Shown here in pieces: positions 1-11,639 of a stretch of 64,000 nt of DNA. This DNA is from Cyanoderma ruficeps (taxonomy: Eukaryota > Chordata > Aves > Passeriformes > Timaliidae): the NCBI GenBank assembly GCA_008694505.1, contig VZDJ01000301.1, positions 5,389,081 through 5,453,080 on the forward strand, read 5' to 3'. Every line of letters begins with the position of its first letter. The stretch's first letter is position 1. A model generated the notes under the pieces. That model was not told where the DNA came from. It saw only the letters and a program-made list of their open reading frames with translations, and did no database searches. Made by a program: the position numbers and the translations under genes.

Positions 1-833
1 TCTTGCTTGACCTTTCATCTCCTGGCTTTCCCCAGATCCCTTATTGCTCAAGCCAGGAATACATCTTCTGTTTTGCAAGAAAGCTTTAAAAATCTTTATA
101 AGTGATAAGTAACAGCCAGGTCTTGCAGCTGACTCCGAGGAGGGAGTTGCCTTAGGAGGGATTACAGGCTATAATAAGCACCTCTCCCACACAACAGAAC
201 ATGGACCACAGTAAATCCCTACAAGCACTGGCTCTGGCAGAGCCTTGAACTCTGCACCTGCCCAAAACTGCCCTATAACACTGAGGAATGAGCTGATCTC
301 TAGGGCGGGGACGGGTTTGGTAAAGGGGATCCCACTTGGGAGCAACAAATCCGTCAGTAGGATTCCCTGGCAATGCCATGGAAAAGAGACACCACCTGTG
401 TCCCCAAAACCTGACATCACCCTCCTTGCCCAGCTCTGGGGCAGCAGGGTGGGGAATCCACTCTGCTAGGTTTGCCTTTTTCTATTTAATTTTTTCCTAA
501 GGTGTTCAAACAGCCACATGGGAAATTGCATAACTGTGGAAATCAATAGTTGTTTGCCCTTGGATTTCTGTGGGGCCAGGATTTCACCAGCTCTCTCTAA
601 GGTATCATTCTTACCAGGAGCTGAAAAAGTTTATCAGAAATAATGCACATTTTGCATATGCATCTTGTCTGAAACCAATATCATCCCCAGACATGGAAAA
701 TAAAGCAGAGAGAGGTGCAATCTCATGCCTTAAGGTCAGTCCATCCATAACCCCAGGAACATAAAAGAGGATTTTGGAGTTTCCACTCTCACGTGGGAGC
801 CACTGCTACAGTTCATTATTTTAAGCACTCATG
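1..833. other. Unique noncoding sequence, nothing recognised
   Basis: Moderate-GC sequence with no repeat family, RNA gene or credible coding exon that I can see. Open frames are short (83 codons or fewer), overlap each other on both strands and show no recognisable domain. I treat the stretch as intergenic or intronic. Confidence 0.5.
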
Positions 834-892
834 AAAAAAAAAAAAAAGAAAAGAACAAGAAAAAAAAAGAAGGTAGGAGGGAAGGAGGAATA
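834..892. repeat. A-rich / purine-rich low-complexity tract
   Basis: A run of about 14 A is followed by A/G-rich sequence (aaaag, aagaa, then ggaggg and ggaagg blocks). It is a low-complexity purine tract. No SINE body or target-site duplication was recognised upstream, so I do not call it a retrotransposon tail. Confidence 0.8.
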
Positions 893-918
893 GAAATTAC
901 AGGGATAAAAATCCTTCT

Positions 919-958
919 TTATATATACATATATATTATAGATATTCTATATATATAG
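919..958. repeat. Degenerate (TA)n low-complexity tract
   Basis: Alternating T/A with interruptions (tatatatacatatatattat, then tctatatatatag). This is an imperfect AT dinucleotide repeat, likely polymorphic. Confidence 0.85.
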
Positions 959-1009
959 TTTTGTCTCGTCTTGTACCTTCAACCCTGCTTTAAATAAAAG
1001 CTCACAGAC

Positions 1010-1240
1010 TTGTCGGTTTCCATCAGGAAAAAATTATTATTCGGCTTTAGAAAGAACATCTTGCCAAGTGTTGCAGTTCAAAAATAAGGAAAACAGCTCT
1101 GCCAAAATGCAGCAAATGTGATTACACAAAGCCAAGAAGACCATAATTAGATCATTACCATGGAAACAACCTAATTACATGTGTAATGCAGCAAGGTCTG
1201 AGCTGCGCATCCGAATGTGTTTTGCTATTGTCTAGCAGGG
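1010..1240. promoter_or_regulatory. Candidate distal regulatory element with RFX-like X-box and homeodomain cores
   Basis: The block is more AT-rich and motif-dense than its flanks. ATTACCATGGAAAC at 1154-1167 matches the palindromic RFX X-box (GTTNCCATGGNAAC) at all but the first base. It lies between two TAATTA homeodomain cores, at 1144-1149 and 1172-1177. The motifs are read directly from the sequence. The role of X-boxes and TAATTA cores in enhancers is known for those families. That this block is an enhancer is inference, with no conservation data behind it. Confidence 0.35.
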
Positions 1241-2839
1241 CCATAGCACTGCCATTTGCCTCGTGTTATTAAGCCACCTTGATCATTTTGGATCGGGTTT
1301 TCTTGGAATAAGTCCCCCTCCCCACCATGCAAAGAATTAAACTGTGCATGAAATGACTTGAGCGAGACTGCCTGAGGCTTGTGCTGTGTGCAGGCAGACA
1401 GGATCCTGCCTGCACCACCACGGGCAAGGGCAGCCACCACTGCAGAGAAACTCCCTTGCACCCAGATCTGGAGCTCCCCAGGTAACAGCAGGAGCTGTGC
1501 GGGAGCTCACATATGGTCCTAAGTGCAACCCTGGACAATACAGCTGAGCTTCCCAGGAGCTCACTAATGGTGGCTGCCTTCCTCTGCCTTGTACTGATTT
1601 CTCCCTTGGTGCAGTAATTCACCACCATGAATTACAGTGCTCTGTGAAGACGGCATGAACTGGCCAGGCAAAGATGTCCACGAGGTCTTTGTGTACCGAT
1701 CCACATGTTGCTTTCTTGCGTAACTGGATTGTTTTTGTGGAAATGGGGGTTAAGCAGAGCTGTGGTATTGTCTCACTGGTGGAAACCAAATCACTCCTGA
1801 AGGACAGTGTCACGGATCATCTCCAGGCAGACAAAATGAGGCAAGGTCAAAGAACACGTTTATCAGCTTGGAGGATCAAAGCAGAATTGTGAATAAACTA
1901 CATGTAATCCAAAACAGCTTCAGAGAGGAAAGCCAGACCCATACACACATGGCTTCATGCCTTGCAGCATAAAATTAGATAGACAGGGGAGTCATCATTG
2001 AACCTCTGCTATTATGTCCATAATCCCACAGCCCACTGCTGCTGAATCATGTGGTTGTAGTAAATATGACCTGCAGGCTGGATACACAAAATGATGGCAG
2101 GCACTGCCACCCCCTTTCATGTACACTGGATTTCTGTGCCCGTTCTTGGCCAGACTGGCCTCACTCAGCAGGAAGGGCGAGGATGGCTCATTAGCTGAGG
2201 GGCAGAGTAACAAGGCAAAAGCCAATGGGACTGTCTGGCAAAGCTACTGCTCCTGCTAATTAATGAGGAGAGGTGGTTGCTGGACCAACTGCAGATGTTG
2301 CTGCAAATTATGCCATTGCTATCCCTGCCAGCGAGCTCTCGCTGCAGCTCGCACATCTCCAGGTGTTCTTGCCACAACAATAGTCCCTGCTGTTCGTTTT
2401 GTCTCCTTACAGGGAAAATAAAATACTTCCTTTTCGTGGGGAGAAATGCTCATTTTGAAGAGTTTATCAAGCCCAGACTCCACCCTTTTAATTTCAGTCC
2501 CATTTTCCTTCTGCAGACTCTCTCCATTTTCCATTCAAATTGCTTTCCAGACCACAGAACAAGGCTGGAGAGAAGCACCCCGGGTGATGCCAATTTCCCT
2601 GCTCGGTTTCCCAGCCAGGAACACCGGGAGGATGTCTTGAGGAAGCTGCTGACACCTCTTCCCACCCCAGCTCTCTCCCTGTCCCCCATGGGACAATGCA
2701 AACCAGGCTGGCGCTGCTCTGGCTCTGAACAGGCTGTTTCTCCCCCCCACACCTATTACACAAACTCCTGGAAGTTCACTGGGTAAAACCTGACGCTCAA
2801 CTTTTGCACAAAGTCAGCAGAACGAGAGTAAAAGGAGGA
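1241..2839. other. Unique noncoding sequence, nothing recognised
   Basis: No repeat family or RNA gene was identified. The longest open frame is 169 codons on the plus strand (2277-2786). Its translation is serine- and proline-rich with no domain, and it overlaps several antisense frames of similar length, as expected by chance in GC-moderate DNA. Confidence 0.5.
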
Positions 2840-3170
2840 GAAGCCCAACCCCCGCCGCATTCCCCGGTTTTGCTCCGTATGCAAAACCTGTCTGAGCAGT
2901 TCTGCTGAGCGCTGGTGCCCTACTTTCATCCCTCGCATAGCTCAACTAAAAATACGCCGAGATTTCAAGCAAGGTCCCTGCTGTGAGCCGTCTGAGCGAG
3001 CAGGCGGTGCCGCAGCCCCAGCCCCGGCCGTGCCCGCACCGTGCCGTGCTCCCGGCACAATTTACACCGACCCGGGGCACCGCACGGGATGAGAGAAAAA
3101 GCCAGCAATCTCGAGAAAAATCAATACCCCTCCTTCCCATCAGCTCCGGCAAAATGTTCTGACGGGGTGT
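2840..3170. promoter_or_regulatory. CpG-rich patch, possible small CpG island
   Basis: CpG dinucleotides are dense here (for example cgccgagatt near 2955, then repeated ccgtg and ccgc around 3005-3060), whereas CpG is scarce in the preceding and following kilobase. GC is also locally high. In birds such patches often mark promoters of genes or long noncoding RNAs, but I see no TATA box, clear initiator or attached exon. A CpG-rich enhancer or an unmethylated orphan island is an equal alternative. Confidence 0.35.
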
Positions 3171-4159
3171 TGCAAGGGCAAAATTGAAGGAGGAGATGAG
3201 ATAACTTAAGATCTCCTGGCTACTGTTGCTACTATTAGTGGTGTTTATAACACAATGGTACTGATGGAGCCCTGCTGGTATCGAGGGTGGATTACAGCAG
3301 CAACATCTGGAGCTCTGAAACAAGTCATGAAAATAAAACCATGGTCAAAACCTTTGCTTTATGTGCTTAAACTGAAAAGAGACTATCATGCTATTTTTTG
3401 TCTAATTTGGGCAGTCCTAAGGAAGCAAGACAAAAGTTTGTAGAAACCAAGTTTGAAGCCAAGGGAATCTAATGGTGATTATTTGTGTTGAAGATAGGAT
3501 CAATACGCTTCTCTGCCCTGAGAAAAGTGACTGAATTTTAGCAGCTGGTTTCTCAAGTATCCTGAACAGTGGGGTTTTTTTGACAAGAATGGTTATCTTA
3601 GAGGGCTTCAGCTGGAAATTCATTTCAGCTGTCTTCTGCCTCATTGTCTGTTACATAAGCAGGAAAATGGAAAATATTTAATGACACATATGGATTATTT
3701 CCAAATAAGGATGTACATACTTGGGCCTAATTTATTTGAGGAATGGCCACTACTGCTGTGACAAGTCAGCTGTTTCCATGTGTAGAGCATTAACCTCACA
3801 GGTTCTTTGCATGGGGACGTTCCCTGGTTATGGCCATCATTTGCAATATCTGGCATGTGACCCCAAATGTCCCTTCTGTGGGAATGATAAGATGATAATC
3901 CTGTGAAATGTGGCATTTGATTCCTGCTGGGAGCACAAATCTCACACGGAGCCTCTGCCCACAGCAGGACGGGGGACAAAGGAGCTTCCCTGCCCACAGA
4001 AAGGTACCCAGGCCCTTGTTTAAGAAGAGGAATCAGGCTCTGAAGGAAAGCCTGATGGACAGTGCACTTCCCACGGCAATCCCTACTGCTGCAGAAAAGA
4101 CCTATGACGCAATTCCTTGGCAGACTAAATAATGAGTAAAATACTTGTAAAAGCCATGA
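3171..4159. other. Unique noncoding sequence, nothing recognised
   Basis: No repeat or gene was recognised. A 158-codon minus-strand open frame (3695-4171) has no recognisable domain and is overlapped by open frames on the opposite strand. Confidence 0.45.
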
Positions 4160-4400
4160 AGGCACACACATTTAATTTAGACTTTAGGATGCTGTTGCTT
4201 TTTTTTCCTATGCAATATTAATTTCCTTTAAAAGAGTACTTTTGAGCTGTTTTGAGAACACAACTGGTAATCTAATGTCATCCAATTAATTAAGAATTTC
4301 GTACTCATATGTATTAACAGTCTGCTATTATCGCCGAGGACATTTCACTGGTATTTAAATACTTTGAACCAAACATGAATTGCATTTAAGGGGCAATGAT
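4160..4400. promoter_or_regulatory. AT-rich candidate conserved noncoding element
   Basis: The block is AT-rich and contains the palindromic homeodomain-type run AATTAATTAA at 4284-4293, TATTTAAATA near 4352, and other TAAT cores. The composition resembles vertebrate developmental enhancers, but simple AT-rich drift is possible. Seen: motifs and composition. Inferred: function. Confidence 0.25.
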
Positions 4401-6184
4401 CCATACAGCTCCCTAGAAAGGCATGGCTGGGAGATAGTCTGACTTTGCCTCCCCGACCTCAACGTCCTGACAGTACACTGAGACAGCTCAACTAGGATTT
4501 CACCTCATAAATCAAGAAATGGCAAGGAAACAAGAGAGTTTCTCCCAAAACACAGCATAGACAGGGTATTTGGTGAGCCCAGTGGTAACAAACGCCATCT
4601 GATCAGTCGCTGACATTAAGAGCCCCACCTCTCTCTTCTGCTGTGCTGTCCTTTCTCACCTGCCTTGTTGATTCTTTTGACATACATTTTGTTGGAGATG
4701 TTGGCGGGAGCCCTGTAATATGCAGAGTCACAGATGCAGAGCCAGAGCTGGTGGGAGGTGAAGATTTGAGCTTCTTTGTTCCCTGAGTCCAGCTCCCATC
4801 AAGCTGAGATGGGTACCTTTGGTGCATCCCTGCCTTCTCCTGTCCCCAAGGATGTGTTGGACAGCTGGAGAGAGAAAGTGTGCAGAAAGGAGAAGATGGG
4901 GTGTGAGGGTTTAACCACAAGAGATGCATCAGTGGGATGTGCTCTCCTTTAAGAACCATCTCAGTTGTTTCCATTTCCAGGATGAGTTCCCAGCACTTAC
5001 GCATTACTCTTACACTTGTCTAATACTGCACACATCGATTTTTCCCCTTACTCTCTGCTGACTGCACAGTCTGAAACACCAAAGACCTTAAAGTCAAGGT
5101 CAAGTTTTTATTCCCTGAGTAAACAAGCTGTGGAGAAGGGGGAAGAGGGAGCAAGCACTTATACAAAAAGATAGAAAGGTATTGAACAAATACATTCCTT
5201 GTAGAAAACCTCTCCAAGGGAGAAGGCATACAAAAAGATTAATTCTTTCAGTCTGCAAATTCTGCATGAATAAAATCCTTACTCCTGAGGAATAAATGTT
5301 AAGGGCAGGCCAGTGTGCACGTGATCAAAACAAAGTCATTCTCTAATGTTTAAAGTCAAACATGACGTTAAACACTGTAGTGTGTATCTTGTAGTCAAGG
5401 TACAGTGAAGCATTAAAAATTGTTTCCATCTTGCTAGCCAGGAAGCCTTTCTTTTGCCCATGCACTGAATACTTTTATTCCTCATCATTGTATCTAAGCA
5501 TTGATCCCATTACATCAAACTCCCGGTGTTATTTTTGAGCTATTAATGACTCCATCCATTATGTTTGTCTATTTGTAATTAGAAGCAAAGTTAGACAGAA
5601 AATGTCTGGCTGCTTATCTGTGATTCATGGACTCCCTTGAGCCCACAAATTTGGCTGGAGACTTGGTTAGAAATAATTTCGGCCAAAGATTTTTGGATGA
5701 TTCTTGCTTGTCTTGAGCTGAAAAACAATGAGTTCAAGTGTTTTGGGGCTTCTGCTTTGGGTTTCTGCCAGACAGAGAAATGGGTCAGTATGAAAATAAC
5801 AATGCAGCAAGGTGGAGGTGCAGGAACTGCCTCACTGAGACAGACCTGGGTCCCATTCAGACCCAATACTGGCACCCAGAGCATCCCATGCACAAGTCGG
5901 GGTAAATACAACCCTTGTCAGCCTCAGCCCCCAATCTCAAAGATTGATTCAAAGCCTGAAGTCTGGTGCTTAATGCTCTTTCTGATTTTCATTATGCTTT
6001 ACCTGATATTTTTCATTAAAACGAGTTAATATGTATCTGGTAATTGCAAACTGATGTTCCAGCTCTCTTTGGAAACAGAGGGTCCCAGCTGGAGCTGACA
6101 GCACAGGTTTGGGACAAAACAAATTATCTTATGCAATTTAGTTTAGCTGTTTTCAATGCTAATATAATTAAATGAGACAAATTC
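4401..6184. other. Unique noncoding sequence; AT-rich sub-block near 5480-5590
   Basis: No gene or repeat family was recognised. The segment around 5480-5590 is AT-rich with TAAT-type cores (ctattaatgac, gtaattag) and may be a small conserved element. The 133-codon minus frame at 4603-5004 and the 130-codon plus frame at 5637-6029 show no domain. Confidence 0.4.
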
Positions 6185-6294
6185 TACAAGGAGAGGTAAT
6201 ACCTTTTATTAGAACAAACTGATGGTTTGGGGAAAAAAAACCCAGGTATGCCTGAAAAAGAGGCACACAAACCCTTTTTCAGGCTTGTATGCCA
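6185..6294 (-). repeat. Ancient amniote interspersed repeat, 'gaaagctt' family, copy 1
   Basis: Read on the minus strand, the order is gcctgaaaaagggtttgtg, then a T-rich spacer, 'cagtttgttctaataaaag', and 'gtattacctctcc'. This has the same block order as the copy at 48996-49105. It also recalls, from memory, a dispersed sauropsid repeat with the blocks 'ctgaagaaggg..gaaagctt..ttggtctaataaaagatattacc'. I am confident that it is an old dispersed repeat but not of its Repbase name. In this copy the expected 'gaaagctt' block is replaced by ctttttcaggc, which creates a hairpin. Confidence 0.7.
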
Positions 6295-6532
6295 GAAAGC
6301 CTGTCAGTGTATCAGCTGGCCCAACAAATGATATTACTTTTCTGTTTAAATAGGGTTTCAGACATATCCTTAGATGATAACAGCAACAATAACACTGCTA
6401 ACATAATTAAAAGCAGTTGGGGATGATTGAATCCCGTTTCACAGCAGCGCTGGACATGAAGTTTCCCAAGAATAGCAGGGTGGAGCCATGCTGCAGACAC
6501 AAAAATATTTGTACTTTTCTCTTTATCTTTAC

Positions 6533-6569
6533 TCTGCAATTCTGATTTTCCTTACACCAGTGTAAATAG
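6533..6569. repeat. Half of an ancient palindromic MITE-like element
   Basis: 'attctgatttt..cttacaccagtgtaaat' matches one arm of a palindromic amniote repeat that I recall as 'cctgattctc..cttacaccagtgtaaatc'. Only one arm is recognisable; the partner arm is not visible downstream. A related arm occurs at 34478-34510. Family name not assigned. Confidence 0.5.
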
Positions 6570-9469
6570 AAGCCACGGCAGTGATCCCCTTTGGATGTTG
6601 CATGTGCTTTGGAACAGCCTCACAACCTTGAGTCTCTAATGCAGAGGATAAAAGTAGGTCATGCATTTCCTCCACCATCCTGCTCTCTCAGTGACATTCC
6701 CCAAAAAGAACAGTGAGTGCACGTTTTAGCTGGCATCACCATCGTTGTATTCCATCAAATCATGACCCTCCAGTCCCACCATTGGAGCCATTCCCAGAAA
6801 ACAGCAACAATGTAAATAAGGCAATAATGCAAATGATGCAAAAACAAAAAAAAAAAGACACAAATCCTCCTAAGGTGGAAAATGGATTGACAATAAGCCA
6901 GCTTAGCTTTCCTTGATGTTGTTTATTTTCTTATTATGTTTTTAAAGCAAATTTTCCCCAGGCACCTCACAACTGACTTCACAGACACAAATAGAAACAA
7001 TTTGTACGTCGCAGTAAATCTTAAAAGAAGCAAATCAAGACTTACAAGAAGGGAGTCGAGACAGGTAAGATAAGAAGTAGAGAATGATTAAACAAAATAA
7101 TTTTGAAAATTTAGATATTAGAATTTGTTCTCTGGGGGAGAGCAAAACATGCCATCAAAGAGCAGGGATGTAAAGGAGTTTTTACACATAGGATTAAGCG
7201 AGGTGTAGAAAAAACATCTTCCAGAGAGAGGAGACAATAAGATGTGCAACAAAGGGGTTGGAGATTTATGAAAGCTGGAGGGGAAGAAAACAAAAGCAGG
7301 GAGAGAGCTGAGGGCATGTGTGGGAGAGCACTTGTCTGCTGGCCAAGATTCAGGGGATGCTGTGCCACATCCAGCACCGGGCTCTGCTCCCGGCTGTCCC
7401 CAGGAGCCATCAGGGTGCCTTGGCTGCAATAAAAACCTGCTGCAGGTGGCCCAGGCAGCACTTTGTCTTCTCTTCCTTTTTTTTAAAATACAGTTTCCAA
7501 GCCTGCACTTTTGAGTCACCAGACAAAATTGCAAGCTCCACCAGTGTGGGGGAGAGCGCGCTGCTGACATGCGCAGAAACGCTCCGAAACACCGTAAATA
7601 AGCAGTGCCAATGTTTATTTCTAAACATCAGAGAACCAGGGAAATAGAGTAGCACTTTGACTGTTTTGATTTGGAAACATTTGTGCAGATTCAACACTTG
7701 TCTGCAGCACCCTTCTGGGATGAAACCACATAGGTGCAGCAAGTGCCAATAGTGCAGACAGAGAATTTGGAGGGGAAATTCCAAAACTCTGTGTAATTTT
7801 GAAGAAAATCCATCTAAAAGAAGCCTGATAAGGCAGAAAATTTTTATCTCAGATAGCTCACTCCCTCCATAGCCATAACTCTCCCAGGAGCCTCACGCCT
7901 TTGTTTTGTCTTAACAAAAAAGCCAGTAAAAGAGTCACATTTAAAACTATTTGACTATTTTTGACCTAACTGCATTTCAGTTATCCTCTACTAAATACCA
8001 CTCCAGGCCATGAAAATATTTTTAAATGATTGATTATTTACATATAAATCCATATTTATTAATAGCTACCTTCATCTCTAAGGGAGGTAACATAAAACAA
8101 GGTTCCTGGTGATTCCTACTTCCTATTATAACATCAATTTTGAAAGCAGATTTGCCTAATGGAAGGCCTAGCACTGAAATTCTCCATAAAAAATGTATGA
8201 AGAACAGAAATAATAACCATAACTGTTAACATTGTGTTATTAATCATTAATTTTCATTACTACTATGGATCATAATTATTATGTAGCCACAATAAACACA
8301 TTGGCACTGGCAGATCCAGGGCGTGATGACAGGGGGTTTTCTGCCTCTTCTTAAGGACTTTGCTGAGTTAAAAGCATTTTTTTCCAGGTTTTCCTACTCT
8401 GCAAAGGCAGTTCGCCCATGCCAGGAGCAGAGATTTTTCCCACTGTCCCTGGCTCAGCCCCATCAGGGATGTCCTTACCCCGTGGCAGCACACACAGCCA
8501 CAGCTTGGCATCTCAACATTATGGATTAGCACTGGGGCAAGTGTTGGGGAAGAGTGAGCTATTTGATATTTTCTGCCTCTTAAATATCTATGGGTTATCC
8601 TGAGATAATGGCCCTGAGGATGATGCTGAGACTGATATGGGGAGTGGAAAATGAAAAAGCCCACAAATTGAATCACCAACCTCCTCTCTTCATTAGCATC
8701 CCCATCTAGGAGCAGATGTTCATGGAAAACAAATAACACAGAGAATATCTTTGGAGGAATTTGTTATTGCATATTTACAAATATAGCATTGAGGGGTCAC
8801 TCCAACACAGTTTGCAAAGTTCTGGACATTTTTGGTGTTCATCCAGTGCCTGCCATTCTCCAAACCCATCCTGACCCTGTTAAGAGCTGCAGCAACACTG
8901 CAGTGCACGGATCTTCTGCAACTATTTTCCCTTCCCTTGCTGGAGCTTGGATAATGCTCATTCCTCACTGCTGTGATCACAGCAGAAAGCCCAAACTCAC
9001 CCTTTTCCCCTGAAACATAATTCAGTGGGATATTATTTCATTAAAAAAAAAATATGGCCGGTATATTTTTGTTTCACATGAAAAAGACTGGGATTCAATA
9101 ATGCAGACATGGTCTCACAGGAATGAAATCCCTGCCTATATTTGGCCACACAAATTTAATTTTTGTTAACCCTACAGTGGCAGGAGAACTCAGTACATTT
9201 AACAGGAGTGACTGGCAGAGCTGTCTGTGCTGAAGACCACAGTACAAGTGCCTTGGGCAGAGAATAATAATAGAACTGGAAATTATTTTTTGAATTGTGA
9301 TGTCCTGGAGAAAGATATTTTAAAAGCAGCTATGCATACTCTGAGTCACTGCAGCAAGGCCACTGAGCCCCATGCTGCAGATTTGTCACTGCTCCATTCC
9401 AGCCACTGAGAGCCAATCTGCACCTGGAGTTATAGGAAACAGAGACAGGTAGGAGGAAAGGGGAGAACA
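6570..9469. other. Unique noncoding sequence; AT-rich near 7850-8290
   Basis: No gene or known repeat was recognised. The 7840-8290 portion is AT-rich with tandem-like 'attaatcattaattt' text. Open frames around 7111-7784 occur on both strands at once and read as chance frames. A short A-run occurs near 9043. Confidence 0.45.
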
Positions 9470-9832
9470 TGGAGAAAGGAAAGCTCCGGGGACACCTCAT
9501 TGTGGCTTTCTCAAGACTTAAAGCTAATAAAAAAGAGGGAGAGAGACTTTTTACATGGGCATATAGTGATTTGTGCCTTAATGGTCTTAAAATAAAAGAG
9601 AGAGATTCAGATTAGATGTTAGGAAGAAATTCTTTACTGTGGCATGGTGAGACACTGGCACAGGCTGCCCAGAGCAGTTGTGGCTGCCCCATCCCTGGAA
9701 GTGTCCAAGGCCAGGTTGGATGGGACTTGGAGCAACCTGGGATAGTGGAAGGCATCCCTGCCCATGGCAGAGGGAAGGAACAAGGTGATCTTTCAAGTCC
9801 CTTCCAACCCAAACCATCTATGATCTATGATA
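9470..9832 (+). mobile_element. CR1 LINE, 3' fragment
   Basis: This is a 5'-truncated chicken repeat 1 (CR1) non-LTR retrotransposon copy in sense orientation. Recognisable CR1 blocks occur in order: 'gacacctcattgtgg' (about 9491), 'gactttttacatgggca', 'ttaggaagaaattctttact' (about 9619), 'catccctggaagtgtcca' (about 9691), 'ggcatccctgcccatggcag', 'cttccaacccaaacc', and a degenerate octamer tail 'tctatgatctatga'. It is one of the two longest CR1 copies here. The reverse transcriptase domain is absent, so it cannot be autonomous. The 122-codon open frame inside it is not a gene. Confidence 0.95.
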
Positions 9833-11399
9833 TGAAAACAGAAGGAAATGGCCATTCACAATGCACACTGAATGAATCAGAATTTTCTAATCCCAGTGCT
9901 GGGCAGGGCACTAAAATGCATCTTGATTTGCTGCTCACTGGTGTAGCTAATGTATCCCTTTCCTCCTGCAGAATCTGGAAATAGACAGGTAAAGGCTCTT
10001 GTGTCATGAAGAGTATGAGAAACACTTGTAGGAAACGACAGTTTATTAGGAATTCCTTGCTAAATCCCAAAGAGCTGCGGGGAAGGAGGTAAAAAGTAGT
10101 GGGAGTTCTTCTGTGGCAGCAGGGTCCAGCTACCCCATCATGACAATGTTGCTGTGCCTGGTGTCCAGAGAGGGTCTGGGCAAAAGAACTTTTAAACCAG
10201 TTAGATGAGGAGGCCAAGGCCCAGAAAGAGTGAGACTGAAGAGGTGTTAAAGGAGCACAGCTGCAATCCTGGCTCCATTGACTGGGATACATTTCCAGTG
10301 ATGCTCAGACTGCCCAAAACGGACATGTGAGTGTTGCAGGCAGCTCACAGCCCTTTCCCACAAAACTGTCCTGTCTGTGGGCCTATTAAAACCCCAAATC
10401 CATCTCCTGCCGATGAAGAGACTTTAGAACAAGATACCCCAAGGCCTTGAGTGCCTTCAGGTGTTTTGGGGAGCTGCAGCTCCTGAAGAGCTCCACCACC
10501 ATGAGACGTCCCTCAGTCCTTTGGCTCTGCAGCACAGGCTGCCGGGGCCCACCCACCACAACATCCTGAGCACAAGGATGTGCCTGATGGTTGAGAGGGT
10601 CTCTGCTCTGTAGAGAGCACCACTGGGCAGGAAGGTGGGCTTGAGCACCAGCCAAACCATGGTGTGAGAGTGCCAGAGCCAGAGCAGAAACAGAGCCGGC
10701 CATAAACAGAGCCGGATCCACAGCCACTGTTTGATTAAGGCTATTTTTGGAACCGAAACTCAGGGGTGGGAAGGGAAGCAGAAAGCAGATAAATTGGCCT
10801 TTCAAAGCCACATTGCTGAGCTCTCTCAGCCATTTCAGGAGGTGAGGAACAGAGGACAGGATAAACGCCTCTTTGTTCTTCTGCCCCCTCTGTGCTCCCG
10901 ATCGGGAGATAGGACACAGGCAAGGCTTCATTTTTCTGGAGAACCAAAGGGTTATTCATTAACCTGCTGGCTAAATAAAGCCTGATAAGGGCAGAGCCCT
11001 GGTGGGGGCAAACCCAGGTGCAGTGGGGCCCAAAAACGACCATGGGGTGTGCAGGAATTTCCATGTCCTGTGCCAAGGCCACCGAGTCGCCCATGGTCAC
11101 ACATATCCAGGGTGCCACCCTGCCTTGCAGCACAGAAAAAAAATCCATTTCAGCACCCTCCTTTTTGCACAGCAAAAGCAGGGATGTTGAGGAAAGGCAG
11201 TGATGCATTTTTGGATGAAGGCGTTGCTTCCTTTTAGCAGCTGGAGATGCGACAGGAGTGATAACAGTGACAAAAGTAGATGAATATGGATTTTTTGGTT
11301 TGGTCGTCAAATCCAAAAAACAGGGAGAAAATGAGTAAACTCAAGTATTTTCCTCAACGGGAAGAGAAATGGTCTTTTTTTATTATATAATTCTGGTTT
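9833..11399. other. Unique noncoding sequence, nothing recognised
   Basis: No repeat or RNA gene was recognised. Minus-strand open frames of 155, 181 and 191 codons (9825-10292, 10386-10931, 10741-11316) lie in GC-moderate sequence. They lack recognisable domains and splice-consistent structure, and the last two overlap in different frames. Not supported as genes. Confidence 0.45.
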
Positions 11400-11580
11400 A
11401 AAAAATCCTTTCCTAAAATTCAGGTCAGTTTTTAAACAACAAAGCTTGTTTCCAAACAAAAAGTCAAAATATTTTGTTGTGATGACGTTGAAACAAAATG
11501 TCTCCGTATCTCCAAACCATTTCTTTTTGACATGTCAGAATGAAACATTTGTACACTTTCTAATTTTTTTCGCAAATACC
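11400..11580. repeat. Possible ancient AT-rich interspersed repeat with internal 'gaaacaaaatgt' motifs
   Basis: The segment repeats related words: 'aaacaaaaagtcaaaatattt', 'gaaacaaaatgtctcc' and 'gaatgaaacattt'. This recalls an AT-rich sauropsid dispersed repeat made of alternating 'gaaacattttg'-like words. Copy structure and family are unconfirmed; chance AT-rich sequence is the alternative. Confidence 0.35.
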
Positions 11581-11639
11581 GTTGGTTCCTGCATTTTTCA
11601 GTGAACTTATCCATTTGAGGAATGTCACTCAACTCTAAA

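Noticed and set aside
834..892. Poly-A tail of a processed retropseudogene or SINE
   Set aside because: No gene-like or SINE-like body precedes it in either orientation, and no target-site duplication was seen.
10386..11316. Overlapping 181- and 191-codon minus-strand frames as a gene
   Set aside because: They overlap in different frames, lack recognisable domains and have no exon-like boundaries.
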